Below are positions 51,346 through 60,386 of a stretch of DNA of 64,000 bases, piece by piece. Each line of letters begins with the position of its first letter. The stretch's first letter is position 1. Source of the stretch: Dysgonomonas sp. UBA5412 (GTDB lineage: Bacteria > Bacteroidota > Bacteroidia > Bacteroidales > Dysgonomonadaceae); assembly GCA_002409595.1 (NCBI GenBank), contig DHNQ01000020.1:1-64000 (forward strand). The letters run 5' to 3'. A program made the position numbers and the translations under genes. The notes beneath the pieces are model-generated. The model did not search any database. It had not been told where the DNA came from and was given only the letters and a program-made list of their open reading frames with translations.

Positions 51346-52098
51346 ATGGAAATTGATAATGCTATTTATGCTATATTAAGTGCTTGTGTTGTAAGTGCGA
51401 TATCATTAATCGGAATATTTTTACTGTATTTCAAAACAACGAAGTTAAACCAGATACTTACTCTGCTGATCTGCTTTACTATAGGGGCATTGTTGGGAAA
51501 CGCTTTTTTTCAACTTATTCCCGAAGCCTATTTTCATATAGAATCCGCAGCAACAACTTCATGGCTTATATTAGGCGGCTTTTTTATATTTTTCGTAGTA
51601 GAACAGCTATTACATATCAGGCATAACGAGGCTAAATCAATCAAACCATACGGATATTTAAGCCTTTATGCTGATGGTGTTCATAACTTTACAGATGGAA
51701 TATTGATCGGAGCCACATGGATGTTTAGTCCTGAGCTTGGTTTAACAACGACTATTGGCATAATTTTACATGAAATACCTCAGGAAATAAGTGATTTTGG
51801 AGTATTGCTTCGCGCTGGGTTTAGTAAAAAGAAAGCTCTGCTTTTCAACTTTTTTTCGGCTTGTACAGCTATATTAGGCACATTGATGGCTTTGTGGATA
51901 GGTAGCGAACTCAATCATTTCTCTATTTTTATGCTTCCCCTTGCAGCCGGAGGATTTATATATCTGGCTACAAATTGTTTGATACCGGAGATATTAAAAA
52001 ATACAACATTAAGTAAATTATCTGTTTATGTACTATTTGTTATTTTAGGATTATTCTTTATGTATTATCTTAGTTTGCATAACGGACATTCACATTAG
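51346..52098 (+). CDS. ZIP-family metal transporter
   Basis: A 250-residue ZIP transporter with eight predicted helices. The binuclear metal motifs are HNFTDGILIG in TM4 (about residues 117-126) and HEIPQEISDFG in TM5 (about 146-156). ZIPs move Zn2+ or similar ions into the cytoplasm. The C-terminus ends LHNGHSH. It is the last gene of the ABC/DUF3299 row, 34 bp after the previous gene. Confidence 0.92.
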   Translation: MEIDNAIYAILSACVVSAISLIGIFLLYFKTTKLNQILTLLICFTIGALLGNAFFQLIPEAYFHIESAATTSWLILGGFFIFFVVEQLLHIRHNEAKSIKPYGYLSLYADGVHNFTDGILIGATWMFSPELGLTTTIGIILHEIPQEISDFGVLLRAGFSKKKALLFNFFSACTAILGTLMALWIGSELNHFSIFMLPLAAGGFIYLATNCLIPEILKNTTLSKLSVYVLFVILGLFFMYYLSLHNGHSH

Positions 52099-52107
52099 AT
52101 AAAAATA

Positions 52108-52140
52108 AAGACAGAGCCAAATTACCTTTGGCTCTGTCTT
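52108..52140. terminator. Bidirectional terminator between ZIP gene and repeat protein
   Basis: The 14-bp stem 52108-52121 / 52127-52140 (AAGACAGAGCCAA... / ...TTGGCTCTGTCTT) has a 5-nt loop. The minus-strand read-out has a better T-tract than the plus strand. Confidence 0.75.
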
Positions 52141-52191
52141 CTAATATAATCATTCGAGATCTTTGTTACAATACAATATTATAAGAATTTT

Positions 52192-54096
52192 CTAATAAGT
52201 ATTAATTCCACTAACAGCAGCTTTCTTTATCATAAAAGCTACAGCATTAAGCTCTAATGCCGCATTTGTAATGTAGCGCTTATTGACATCACTAGCAGAA
52301 GGACCATACATCTTAGTAACCGGTAGATATGTAGATGCTGTGAAAAGTGTAGGATAATCAATCACATTATTGATCAAAGCAGTTGTAGCTACAGCTCCAT
52401 AGGTGGAATCTCCAAAATATAAGAAATTTTTACTGTTGTTATACCAAACTATTGAATATGCCGGATTTACGTTAGGCAGAGATGGAGATTGGGCAGTACA
52501 GATCTGTACAGAATTTGCCGGCAAAGAAGTCATTATAACCGAGCCAGTTGTTACATTATCCTCACCCCAATATGATCCGGCTAAGTTTCCAAATGGACCA
52601 TTTATAACAGGATCTAATGGATTGTTTGCTATTGGATATACTTTATCGCTACCAGAACCTGTCTGGGCTGCGGCAGTTTGTTCACCAAACAAACCCTGCA
52701 TTAATACATTAACCGCAGATGAAGTATTATCTGAAGAGCCATATATTACGCATCCACCGGCATTTATATATGTAAGAAGAGCTTGAGACAAAGCTGCGGT
52801 TGGAGAAGCGCCGTATGCAAAATATAATATGACATCAGGATATTTCCCATTTACACCATTTGTTACATATGGTATTGCGGCAGCAGCAGAGCTAGCTGAC
52901 CAAAGCTGTTTAAAACTTTTTATTTTCACAAGACCTGTGGGGGCAAAGCTCTGAGAACTATTCTCTAAAGCCGATTTTCTTGCAGATGCAGCCCAAGAAT
53001 AAGACCCGGAACCAATGACGGCATATGTCATATCAGGCAAAATAATAGGAATTATTGCAGAACACTCAGCCGAACCCGATGCCGTTTTAGCCTTTATCAC
53101 TATTGTAAAATCTTCATTGACAGAAGGAATACCACTACCTAACAACGTAACCTGCTGAGTGCCAACCGAAGCAAATGTACCCGAAGCCTTGAATGTAACA
53201 CCATTCTTAGACTCAGAATAAATATTATATGAACCCGGCTTCGACACATTAACATTCATCGTTATCACATTATCAGAAGTTAACGGCTGCTTTTTGTAAT
53301 AATAACCCTTTACCATGGCAGAAGAACACACAAAATTAAATTCAGCAATAGCCTCCTGTACAGTAATAGAAGGCTCACAACCCGGAACCAATGTAGCACC
53401 ACTGAATATCAATTTATCCGTCTGCACCAAAGCCGGAGTTCCCTGCCCCGGTATCTTTATCGTCAAAGGCCCGGCCTGCAAAGCCACCCCCGTACAATAA
53501 AAATTATAACCATTTCCCGACATGACAGATATCGCATACGATCCCTTCTTAGACACATTGACATCCACCTCCAGATAGTTGGCTTCAGCCAAAGCCACCC
53601 CCTCCACATACGAACCACTAATTCTTATCGCCGAACAATTGATAGGCTCTATTACAGCCGCCCCATCCTGATTTAACTTAACCCACTGATCAATTTGCCA
53701 CATGTATAACCCATCATCCATATTCTTAGCCTCCGGATTAACATTATAAACAATCATTCCGGTTGCTTTCAGTTTTTCGTCAGCAGTCGATTCGTCGCTC
53801 CATTGCCCCGATCCATCATCGGCACCTCCATACAAAGGAGTTAATTTAGACACATCGTGTAGAAACACCTTAGGGAATAAAACACCCTTTTCCGAATTCT
53901 CCAGACTAGTCACATCTGCGGTCGGATTCGCAATATCTTTTTCTTTATGTTCCAGCAATGCCCCTCTTTCCGGCGAAGTACCCGATCCGATGGTGACTTG
54001 TGCTTGTAATGTTGTAGATACTAATACACTCATTAGTACCCAAATTAATGATAACCTTTTTCTTGTCTTCTTAAAGAAAATTGATTTTCTCATCAT
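52192..54096 (-). CDS. Secreted repeat protein of unknown function
   Basis: A 634-residue protein with signal peptide (about 1-33, ending LQAQ), then the Bacteroidota surface-protein opening VTIGSGTSPERGALLEHKE. Two tandem beta-sandwich repeats follow (about 160-240 and 263-345), sharing VNVSKxGSYxIxSxSxNGxxF and a later GxGxP. The C-terminal ~280 residues look alpha/beta with PDVILYFAYGASP and GGCVIYGSSDN, perhaps a glutamine-amidotransferase-like fold. No sorting domain is evident. The 5' half is visibly richer in C than neighbouring genes. Confidence 0.6.
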   Translation of the reverse strand: MMRKSIFFKKTRKRLSLIWVLMSVLVSTTLQAQVTIGSGTSPERGALLEHKEKDIANPTADVTSLENSEKGVLFPKVFLHDVSKLTPLYGGADDGSGQWSDESTADEKLKATGMIVYNVNPEAKNMDDGLYMWQIDQWVKLNQDGAAVIEPINCSAIRISGSYVEGVALAEANYLEVDVNVSKKGSYAISVMSGNGYNFYCTGVALQAGPLTIKIPGQGTPALVQTDKLIFSGATLVPGCEPSITVQEAIAEFNFVCSSAMVKGYYYKKQPLTSDNVITMNVNVSKPGSYNIYSESKNGVTFKASGTFASVGTQQVTLLGSGIPSVNEDFTIVIKAKTASGSAECSAIIPIILPDMTYAVIGSGSYSWAASARKSALENSSQSFAPTGLVKIKSFKQLWSASSAAAAIPYVTNGVNGKYPDVILYFAYGASPTAALSQALLTYINAGGCVIYGSSDNTSSAVNVLMQGLFGEQTAAAQTGSGSDKVYPIANNPLDPVINGPFGNLAGSYWGEDNVTTGSVIMTSLPANSVQICTAQSPSLPNVNPAYSIVWYNNSKNFLYFGDSTYGAVATTALINNVIDYPTLFTASTYLPVTKMYGPSASDVNKRYITNAALELNAVAFMIKKAAVSGINTY

Positions 54097-54503
54097 TTTT
54101 GTAAATTTTATTGTATCTGATTTGAGTTCACTTATCGAGATAACGAAAGATATTTAATCATTTCTGAATAATTTATTTAGAAATATTTAAATATATCGTA
54201 ATAGATAAGGAATAGTTTTGTATGTCTTCTTTCTAATCAATTAAATTGATATAATTCTCAAAAACAGATACTTTATGTTTGTCTTCTAATTCCTTTACAA
54301 AAATACTATTTAATTTTTAATAAAATAGCAATTAATATAAAACGTAATTATTAAAGAAAAACAAATAATTCTTTCATTAAATTTTTTATTATACTCTTCA
54401 CACACTTTACACAAACTCTGAAAAAATCAAAAATTAAAGAACTTAATAACAACCTATTTGTTTTATTTAAAGAAATAAGGATAACACATTATAATATAAA
54501 CAC
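54097..54503. other. AT-rich intergenic region
   Basis: About 400 bp without a supported gene. A weak minus-strand -7-like TATCTTTC (54145-54152) may serve the secreted repeat protein. Nothing else is recognisable. Confidence 0.4.
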
Positions 54504-54674
54504 ATGAAAAAGACCAATACAAATACAACAGATCAGCCTAATAAAAAATTTGAAGGATATGAAGAGGCTCGTGAAAGCAAAGATGAGAAAGACCCAGCTC
54601 CGAGTTCGAAAAAATCGGTAGATGCAGCTACGGACAGGTTGCATCCGGACGAAAACTCTTTGGATAGAGGCTAA
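54504..54674 (+). CDS. Small highly charged hydrophilic protein
   Basis: A 56-codon ORF, MKKTNTNTTDQPNKKF to DENSLDRG. It is rich in Asp, Glu, Lys, Asn, Pro and Ser, with no hydrophobic core and no membrane segment, so it is probably disordered. The coherent charged composition and a clean ATG-to-TAA frame in an otherwise AT-rich gap favour a real gene. Such proteins in Bacteroidota are often stress- or stationary-phase-related. I know no named family. Confidence 0.5.
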   Translation: MKKTNTNTTDQPNKKFEGYEEARESKDEKDPAPSSKKSVDAATDRLHPDENSLDRG

Positions 54675-54991
54675 ATTTTCCAGAATCTTATTCAAAAACG
54701 AAATCTTTGATATCGAAAGAATCTTTCGAGTAATTTGGTATAAATTATAACCTGATATAAGTGAGGTTTATTCTTTTATGAATAAACCTTTTAAGGTATC
54801 CTTTTATATATTTATAGGTAAGTTTTATTATCTTTTTTTCAAAATTTTAAATTAAATAAAATCAAGGTTTGTTGAAATAGTAATATATATGATTATCTTA
54901 TAGTTATATCAACAAAAGACCATCCATAGATAAAACATACTTTACAAACCGTAGTAATGATAACTGAGTTAAAAACAAAACTGTGATTATT
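54675..54991. other. AT-rich intergenic region
   Basis: About 315 bp before the aldehyde dehydrogenase gene, with no ORF or clear promoter match. Nothing further can be supported. Confidence 0.4.
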
Positions 54992-56395
54992 ATGAACAAT
55001 CAAGAAAAAGTTTATTCAATCAAAACTGTTAATCCAACTACCAACAAAGTAGAAAAGGTTTTCGACGAAATGACGAAAGAGCAATTGGAAGTAATTCTTG
55101 CCAATGCGGACAAAGCATTCAAAACATGGCGTAAAGCACCATTTTCTGAAAGAGCTAAAGCTTTACATAAAACGGCTGAAATAATGCGCGCTCGCAAAGA
55201 AGAGCTTGGTAAATTAGCCACCTTAGAAATGGGTAAATTATTAAGTGAAAGCATTGGAGAAGTATTACTAAGTGCAGATATATTTGATTATTATGCAACG
55301 AATGGAGAAAAATTTCTGGCAGATGCTCCACTGGAAACTCCAAGCGGAAAAGCATTTTTGAGCTACGAGCCCGTAGGTGTTCTGTTAAGTGTACAACCTT
55401 GGAATTTTCCATACTATCAGATAACCCGTTCGGCAGCACCAAATCTTATGGCCGGAAATACAATGGTATTAAAACATGCCTCTAATGTACCTCAATGCGC
55501 TGCCATTATGGAACAAATATTGCACGAAGCAGGAATACCTAAAGGAGTTTACACTAATTTATTTGTTCCCGGATCTAAAATATCTGAATTGATTAGTGAT
55601 CTTCGGATTAAGGCTGTTGCCCTAACCGGAAGTGAACCTGCAGGATCGAGTTTTGCTTCCGCAGCAGGAAAATATGTCAAGAAGTCAACTTTGGAACTGG
55701 GAGGAAGCGATGCTTTTATTGTACTAGCCGATGCCGATATAGACAAAGCCGTAGAAGTAGCTTCAGCCGGACGTTTGTGGAATGCCGGACAAGTATGCGT
55801 ATCGCCTAAAAGAATAATTGTACTCGAATCGGTAGCAGACAAATTTATTGAAAAAGCAAAGGCGATATATGAAAAAGTAGTTGTCGGAGACCCTCTTGAT
55901 TCTAAAACACAACTGGCTCCATTGAGTAGTGAAAAAGCAGCTCAAGATGTTATAAAACAAGTAGAAACAACTGTAAGCCAAGGTGCAAAATTAATAATAG
56001 GAGGAAAACGCCTTAATCGTGAAGGTGCATTCATCGAACCTACTATCCTGACCGGTATTAAGAAAGGTATGTTAGCCTATTCTGACGAAATATTCGGACC
56101 CGTACTTTGCATATATCCGGTGAAAGACGAACAAGCTGCAATAGAACTGGCTAATGATACAAAATTTGGACTTGGAGGTACAGTCTTCGGAACAGATACA
56201 GGTCATGCGGTTGAAGTGGCTCGTCAAATAGATACCGGAATGGTGTATATCAATCATGTAACCGGCATAGCTCCGGAATTACCTTTTGGAGGAACTAAAA
56301 ATTCGGGATACGGTAGAGAACAATCACCCGCCGGTATATATGAATTTGTAAATGCTAAATTAATCAGGATAACAACTCCTGATGCAGCTTACTAA
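54992..56395 (+). CDS. NAD(P)-dependent succinate-semialdehyde dehydrogenase-like enzyme
   Basis: A 467-residue aldehyde dehydrogenase. Cofactor-fold motif is LSVQPWNFPYYQI, the general-base glutamate is in LELGGSDAF, and the catalytic cysteine in NAGQVCVSPKRI. It matches the YneI/Sad-like short succinate-semialdehyde dehydrogenases. It oxidises a semialdehyde to the acid; the true substrate is unproven. I use the ATG at 54992, since the longer frame starts with GTG nine bases upstream. It is followed by redox genes on the same strand. Confidence 0.85.
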   Translation: MNNQEKVYSIKTVNPTTNKVEKVFDEMTKEQLEVILANADKAFKTWRKAPFSERAKALHKTAEIMRARKEELGKLATLEMGKLLSESIGEVLLSADIFDYYATNGEKFLADAPLETPSGKAFLSYEPVGVLLSVQPWNFPYYQITRSAAPNLMAGNTMVLKHASNVPQCAAIMEQILHEAGIPKGVYTNLFVPGSKISELISDLRIKAVALTGSEPAGSSFASAAGKYVKKSTLELGGSDAFIVLADADIDKAVEVASAGRLWNAGQVCVSPKRIIVLESVADKFIEKAKAIYEKVVVGDPLDSKTQLAPLSSEKAAQDVIKQVETTVSQGAKLIIGGKRLNREGAFIEPTILTGIKKGMLAYSDEIFGPVLCIYPVKDEQAAIELANDTKFGLGGTVFGTDTGHAVEVARQIDTGMVYINHVTGIAPELPFGGTKNSGYGREQSPAGIYEFVNAKLIRITTPDAAY

Positions 56396-56516
56396 AAGTA
56401 GATAAAATTCAAGGATAATAGGTCTCAGAAGGCTTATTATCCTTGGATTATAAAAAAATATTTACTCTATACCAAAGAGTGATACTGTAAAACAAGACAA
56501 AAGGAGTAAACAGAAT

Positions 56517-57623
56517 ATGAGTAAATTATTTTCAGAATTTAATATAGGACAGTTAAGGTTAGAGAATAGATTTGTAATTCCTCCCATGTGCCAATATTCT
56601 GCAGCAAACGGACAAGCTACCGAATGGCATCTTATGCATTATGGAAATTTAGCTTTATCCGGTGCAGGTTTTCTTATAGTTGAAGCTACGGGAATAGTGC
56701 CCGAAGGAAGAATATCCTATGCAGATTTAGGTCTATGGGATGATAAAACTGCTTTTTCTTTGAAAAAAGTAATAGATTTTGTCCGTCTTCATTCACAGAT
56801 ACCTTTAGCAATACAGATATCTCATGCTGGACGAAAGGCTTCTACAGACTTAGGTTGGAAATCAGATCAATATATCGCACCCGAAAGCCCAAACGGATGG
56901 CAGACTTATGCACCATCAGCAATACCTCTGACTACAGGAGGAACTGTACCTAAAGAATTAACAAAGAATGAAATAAAGACTCTTATCAGTCAATTTGCCG
57001 AATCGGCAAAACGTGCTGTCGAAATAGGATTTAATGCCATAGAGCTACACTCGGCACATGGATATTTGCTGCATCAATTTTTATCACCAATTAGTAATAA
57101 ACGTACGGATGAATATGGCGGAAGTCTGGAGAACAGAATGCGCTTTGTACTAGAAGTATTTGATGCTGTAAATGCAGCAACTCCGAAAAATTTTCCCGTT
57201 TGTATCCGAATATCTGCTACCGACTGGATAGAGGATGGTTGGGATTTGAAACAAAGCATTGAGTTGGCAAAACAATTAGATAAAAAAGGATGTGGGTACA
57301 TTCATGTATCTACCGGAGGTCTTGATGGCGGTTTACAAAAGATACCAACTATCAATACCGGATATCAGTTGCCTTTTGCCGAAGCCATAAAAAAAGAAAT
57401 TAATATGCCTGTAATTGGTGTAGGGTTGATAACTCAACCTCAAGAGGCAGAAGATGCGATAGATAAAGCTAAGGCGGACTTGATAGCAGTAGGACGAGGT
57501 GTGCTTTATGATCCCAGATGGGGTTGGCATGCAGCAGCAAAATTAGGAGGTCAGGTAGCCGGTGTAAATCAATATATGCGCTGTACTCCTCATGGCATAA
57601 AAGATCTTTTCAGGCAAGAATAA
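56517..57623 (+). CDS. Old Yellow Enzyme family NADH:flavin oxidoreductase (YqjM-like)
   Basis: A 368-residue FMN TIM-barrel enzyme. N-terminal PPMCQYSA contains the redox-tuning Cys of the YqjM class. The active-site region HSAHGYLLHQFLSPISNKRT and DEYGGSLENRMRF are family hallmarks, and the C-terminal FMN phosphate site is VGRGVLYDPRW. It reduces activated alkenes with NAD(P)H. It precedes the FMN reductase gene by 19 bp. Confidence 0.93.
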   Translation: MSKLFSEFNIGQLRLENRFVIPPMCQYSAANGQATEWHLMHYGNLALSGAGFLIVEATGIVPEGRISYADLGLWDDKTAFSLKKVIDFVRLHSQIPLAIQISHAGRKASTDLGWKSDQYIAPESPNGWQTYAPSAIPLTTGGTVPKELTKNEIKTLISQFAESAKRAVEIGFNAIELHSAHGYLLHQFLSPISNKRTDEYGGSLENRMRFVLEVFDAVNAATPKNFPVCIRISATDWIEDGWDLKQSIELAKQLDKKGCGYIHVSTGGLDGGLQKIPTINTGYQLPFAEAIKKEINMPVIGVGLITQPQEAEDAIDKAKADLIAVGRGVLYDPRWGWHAAAKLGGQVAGVNQYMRCTPHGIKDLFRQE

Positions 57624-57642
57624 CCTAAAATATTGAAAGATT

Positions 57643-58209
57643 ATGAGTAAAAAAACGATTGGAATCTTTATCGGAAGTTTGAGAAGAGATTCATTTAACC
57701 GAAAGATAGCAAATTTTGTAATCTCATTAGCTCCGTCTGATTTTGAATTTAAGATTATCGAACTAGGAGACTTACCTGTTTATAATCAAGATTATGATGA
57801 CGATGGCACACCTCCTCCGGCATATAATAAGTTTCGTGAACAGGTGAAAGAAGTTGATGGCTTTTTGTTTGTAACTCCCGAATATAACCGCTCGGTTCCG
57901 GCAGTGCTCAAAAATGCTTTAGATGTTGGTTCACGTCCGTATGGACAAAGTGTATGGGATGGAAAACCGGGAGGAATAATTAGTGTTTCGCCGGGGCATT
58001 TAGCTGCTTTTGGGGCTAATCATCACTTACGACAATCTATGGTATTCTTAAACGTACTTATGCTACAACAGCCGGAAGCTTATATTGGAGATGTTGCAGA
58101 TATATTGGATGAAAAAGGAAATGTTGTTCCTGAAAGGTCTATCAAATTTTTGCAGCAATATATAACAGCATTTGTGAAATGGGTAAATCTTATCTCTGAG
58201 AAAAAATAA
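57643..58209 (+). CDS. NADPH-dependent FMN reductase family protein
   Basis: A 188-residue flavodoxin-fold reductase. FMN phosphate loop GSLRRDSFNRKIA is at about 11-23 and isoalloxazine loop PEYNRSVPAVLKNALD at about 78-93. It resembles YieF/ChrR-type quinone and chromate reductases. Together with the OYE gene just upstream it suggests a small electrophile- or quinone-detoxifying operon. Confidence 0.9.
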   Translation: MSKKTIGIFIGSLRRDSFNRKIANFVISLAPSDFEFKIIELGDLPVYNQDYDDDGTPPPAYNKFREQVKEVDGFLFVTPEYNRSVPAVLKNALDVGSRPYGQSVWDGKPGGIISVSPGHLAAFGANHHLRQSMVFLNVLMLQQPEAYIGDVADILDEKGNVVPERSIKFLQQYITAFVKWVNLISEKK

Positions 58210-58237
58210 ATAATTTCAATTTCTTCCACTACTAAAA

Positions 58238-58290
58238 AACTGTGTTAGTAATGTCTATTTATTGGATTTTACTAATACAGTTGCTTTTTT
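58238..58290 (+). terminator. Terminator after FMN reductase gene
   Basis: The stem AACTGTGTTAGTAA (58238-58251) / TTACTAATACAGTT (58269-58282), with one mismatch, is followed by GCTTTTTTG. Confidence 0.8.
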
Positions 58291-58310
58291 GTATAATCGT
58301 TATACAGCGA

Positions 58311-59396
58311 TTATACTAGTGTTGTAAGATGTTTTAAAAATAGTTCCTCTCCTTTATTCACCCATTCGCGAAAAGTATCATTACTCTTATCTTTACATGA
58401 TTCTATATATTCAAGAAGTACACTTATATCAAAACTAGTTCCGGTTATACCCCAGCCGGTAGATTCGGCATCGGCTGCATTTACTTCTTGCTCCAGGTGT
58501 ACGGGTATCATCATTATAGGTTTGCTCAGATACATTGCCTCACATACCGATTCGAAGCCGGCTGTTGTAATATATCCTTTGCAGTTGGCCATATATTGAA
58601 GAAATTTTTCATCATCTAACTGATGCAGAATCAAATTTTTATCCAAAACTGTTTCTGCTCCGGCTTCTTTTTTATCCCAAAAGAAGTCTAACTTGGTATC
58701 TGAATGTTTCTTGTGCCACTCCCTCACTTCATTCTCATATCCTTGATTGAGCATATAACCCAGAATGTAGTCACCTTTGCCGGGAACTAAAGACAAAACT
58801 TCCTTTCTTAACAATGGTGGTACAACAGCTATTCTGTCAGGTATAAAGTCTTTCAGAGGATAGAAAGACAACGCTAATGTTTTGGTTGCACCAATACCGC
58901 ATAATAGGGTATGCAGACGAAACAACATCATACCCTGCCCATCTCCCTTTGCATGAGGATAGTCGGGATGTTTGATCAGGAATTGATGCCCGATATTGAT
59001 AAAAGGGATGTTGAAACTAAAACGAAGATGCGAAAGTCCTGCCAATATCTCATAGAAATTGATCACTACGTCCGGAGCTTTTTTATTGATGCGCCGATTG
59101 ATCATTTCAATACTTTTTTTATACTTTCTCAATCTTTTTGGATTAATATTATATATCAAAGTCTTTAGAGGGTGAATATGTTTCTGGTTCTTTTTAAAAA
59201 TAAATGAAGGACTATCGTAAACCCGACATTTAGCTCCTATCCGCTTATAAAAGAAATCCGGAATTTCTCTGCTTTTACTTTTACCAACAAGTACTTCTAC
59301 AACTTCGTGTCCGTTTCGGCGCAGCATCTCAGAAAGGGCAATGGCTTGTGTCATGTGTCCTCTCCCATCTCCTTGTACTATAAACAGATATTTCAT
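58311..59396 (-). CDS. Glycosyltransferase, MurG/UGT-like GT-B fold
   Basis: A 361-residue GT-B protein. N-terminal VQGDGRGHMTQAIALSEMLRRNGHEV is a MurG-like acceptor loop (GxGxxH), and C-terminal GYITTAGFESVCEAMYLSKPIMMIP is the donor-binding motif of GT28/UGT-type enzymes. Its start overlaps the stop of the phosphoesterase gene (ATGA). The pairing suggests action on a lipid- or envelope-linked sugar; acceptor unknown. Confidence 0.75.
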   Translation of the reverse strand: MKYLFIVQGDGRGHMTQAIALSEMLRRNGHEVVEVLVGKSKSREIPDFFYKRIGAKCRVYDSPSFIFKKNQKHIHPLKTLIYNINPKRLRKYKKSIEMINRRINKKAPDVVINFYEILAGLSHLRFSFNIPFINIGHQFLIKHPDYPHAKGDGQGMMLFRLHTLLCGIGATKTLALSFYPLKDFIPDRIAVVPPLLRKEVLSLVPGKGDYILGYMLNQGYENEVREWHKKHSDTKLDFFWDKKEAGAETVLDKNLILHQLDDEKFLQYMANCKGYITTAGFESVCEAMYLSKPIMMIPVHLEQEVNAADAESTGWGITGTSFDISVLLEYIESCKDKSNDTFREWVNKGEELFLKHLTTLV

Positions 59397-60193
59397 ATTG
59401 CCTGAGGTATTAATTGATGATTTATATTGGTAGTTTTATCTTCCACTATTTCCGGCTGTTGATAGTAGACAAGATCCCATTTCCCGTCATAATCTTCGGT
59501 CAGTGCAGATAAGGATTCTACCCAATCGCCTGAGTTGAGATATAAAACATCATCATAATAGCGCATTTCGGGATGGTGAATATGTCCGCAAATGACTCCG
59601 TCACATTTTTTCTTTCGGGCTATATCCACAATATGATGTTCGTAGTCACTTATATAAGAAACAGATGTTTTCACTTTGTTTTTTATCTCTTTGGATAGTG
59701 AATAATATGGCAATCCTTTCTTTGTCCTGTTGTTATTATATATTTTATTCATCCATAATAGAATTGAATAACCTACGTCCCCAATTTTTGATAGCCAACT
59801 GAAACGACTGGTGACAGTGTCGAATACATCGCCATGCAGAATATAAAATCGTTTGCCATTACTCTCATAGAGATAGTCTTTTACAATCTTTATATTTTGA
59901 AATGTCATAGGCAACACGGCATCGAGAAAATCGTCATGGTTTCCTCTCAGATAAATGATCTGTGTGTTGTGTTGAATGTCAAGTAGTAGCTTTATGAATC
60001 GAGTATGTTTTTTCTTCCATTTCTTCTTTTTTCCCCGGGCAAGATTCCATCCGTCTATAATATCACCGCAAAGGATTAGGTTATCACACGTATTTTCTTT
60101 CAAAAATTTAGTAGCTTCTTTAGCTTTCGACCATTTAGATCCCAAATGAATATCAGAGAGAACAATGGTTTTGTGGTGTTTTGTTTTTATCAC
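59393..60193 (-). CDS. LpxH-like metallophosphoesterase
   Basis: A 266-residue calcineurin-type phosphoesterase. Metal motifs in order are SDIHLGS (Asp14, His16), CGDIIDGWN (Asp44), RGNHDD, HGDVFD and CGHIHHPE. It is related to UDP-2,3-diacylglucosamine diphosphatase of lipid A synthesis, but such paralogues in Bacteroidota also serve other phosphosugar lipids. It begins with GTG at 60193, without a nearby ATG. It is operonic with the glycosyltransferase. Confidence 0.8.
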   Translation of the reverse strand: MIKTKHHKTIVLSDIHLGSKWSKAKEATKFLKENTCDNLILCGDIIDGWNLARGKKKKWKKKHTRFIKLLLDIQHNTQIIYLRGNHDDFLDAVLPMTFQNIKIVKDYLYESNGKRFYILHGDVFDTVTSRFSWLSKIGDVGYSILLWMNKIYNNNRTKKGLPYYSLSKEIKNKVKTSVSYISDYEHHIVDIARKKKCDGVICGHIHHPEMRYYDDVLYLNSGDWVESLSALTEDYDGKWDLVYYQQPEIVEDKTTNINHQLIPQAI

Positions 60194-60329
60194 TATATAA
60201 CTAATTTTGGTGTTATCAAAAGAATAAATAGATTGTTACGAAGTGATGACCTATTAATGAAGAAGTAATAAATTATAAGTAACAGAATATTCATGTTAAT
60301 TGGCAAGACAAAGCGAATAAAATAAAACG

Positions 60330-60371
60330 ACAAATGGAGCTATTGTATATACAATAACTCCATTTGTTTTT
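60330..60371 (-). terminator. Terminator after PepSY gene
   Basis: The stem ACAAATGGAG (60330-60339) / CTCCATTTGT (60358-60367) has an inner ATTGTA/TACAAT stem. Read leftwards it runs into CGTTTTATTTTA. Confidence 0.7.
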
Positions 60372-60386
60372 AAGGAAAACTCAATC

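Noticed and set aside
56410..56445. Hairpin CAAGGATAATA/TATTATCCTTG after the aldehyde dehydrogenase gene as a terminator
   Set aside because: No T-tract follows. It may be a weak or Rho-assisted stop, or only an mRNA-end structure.
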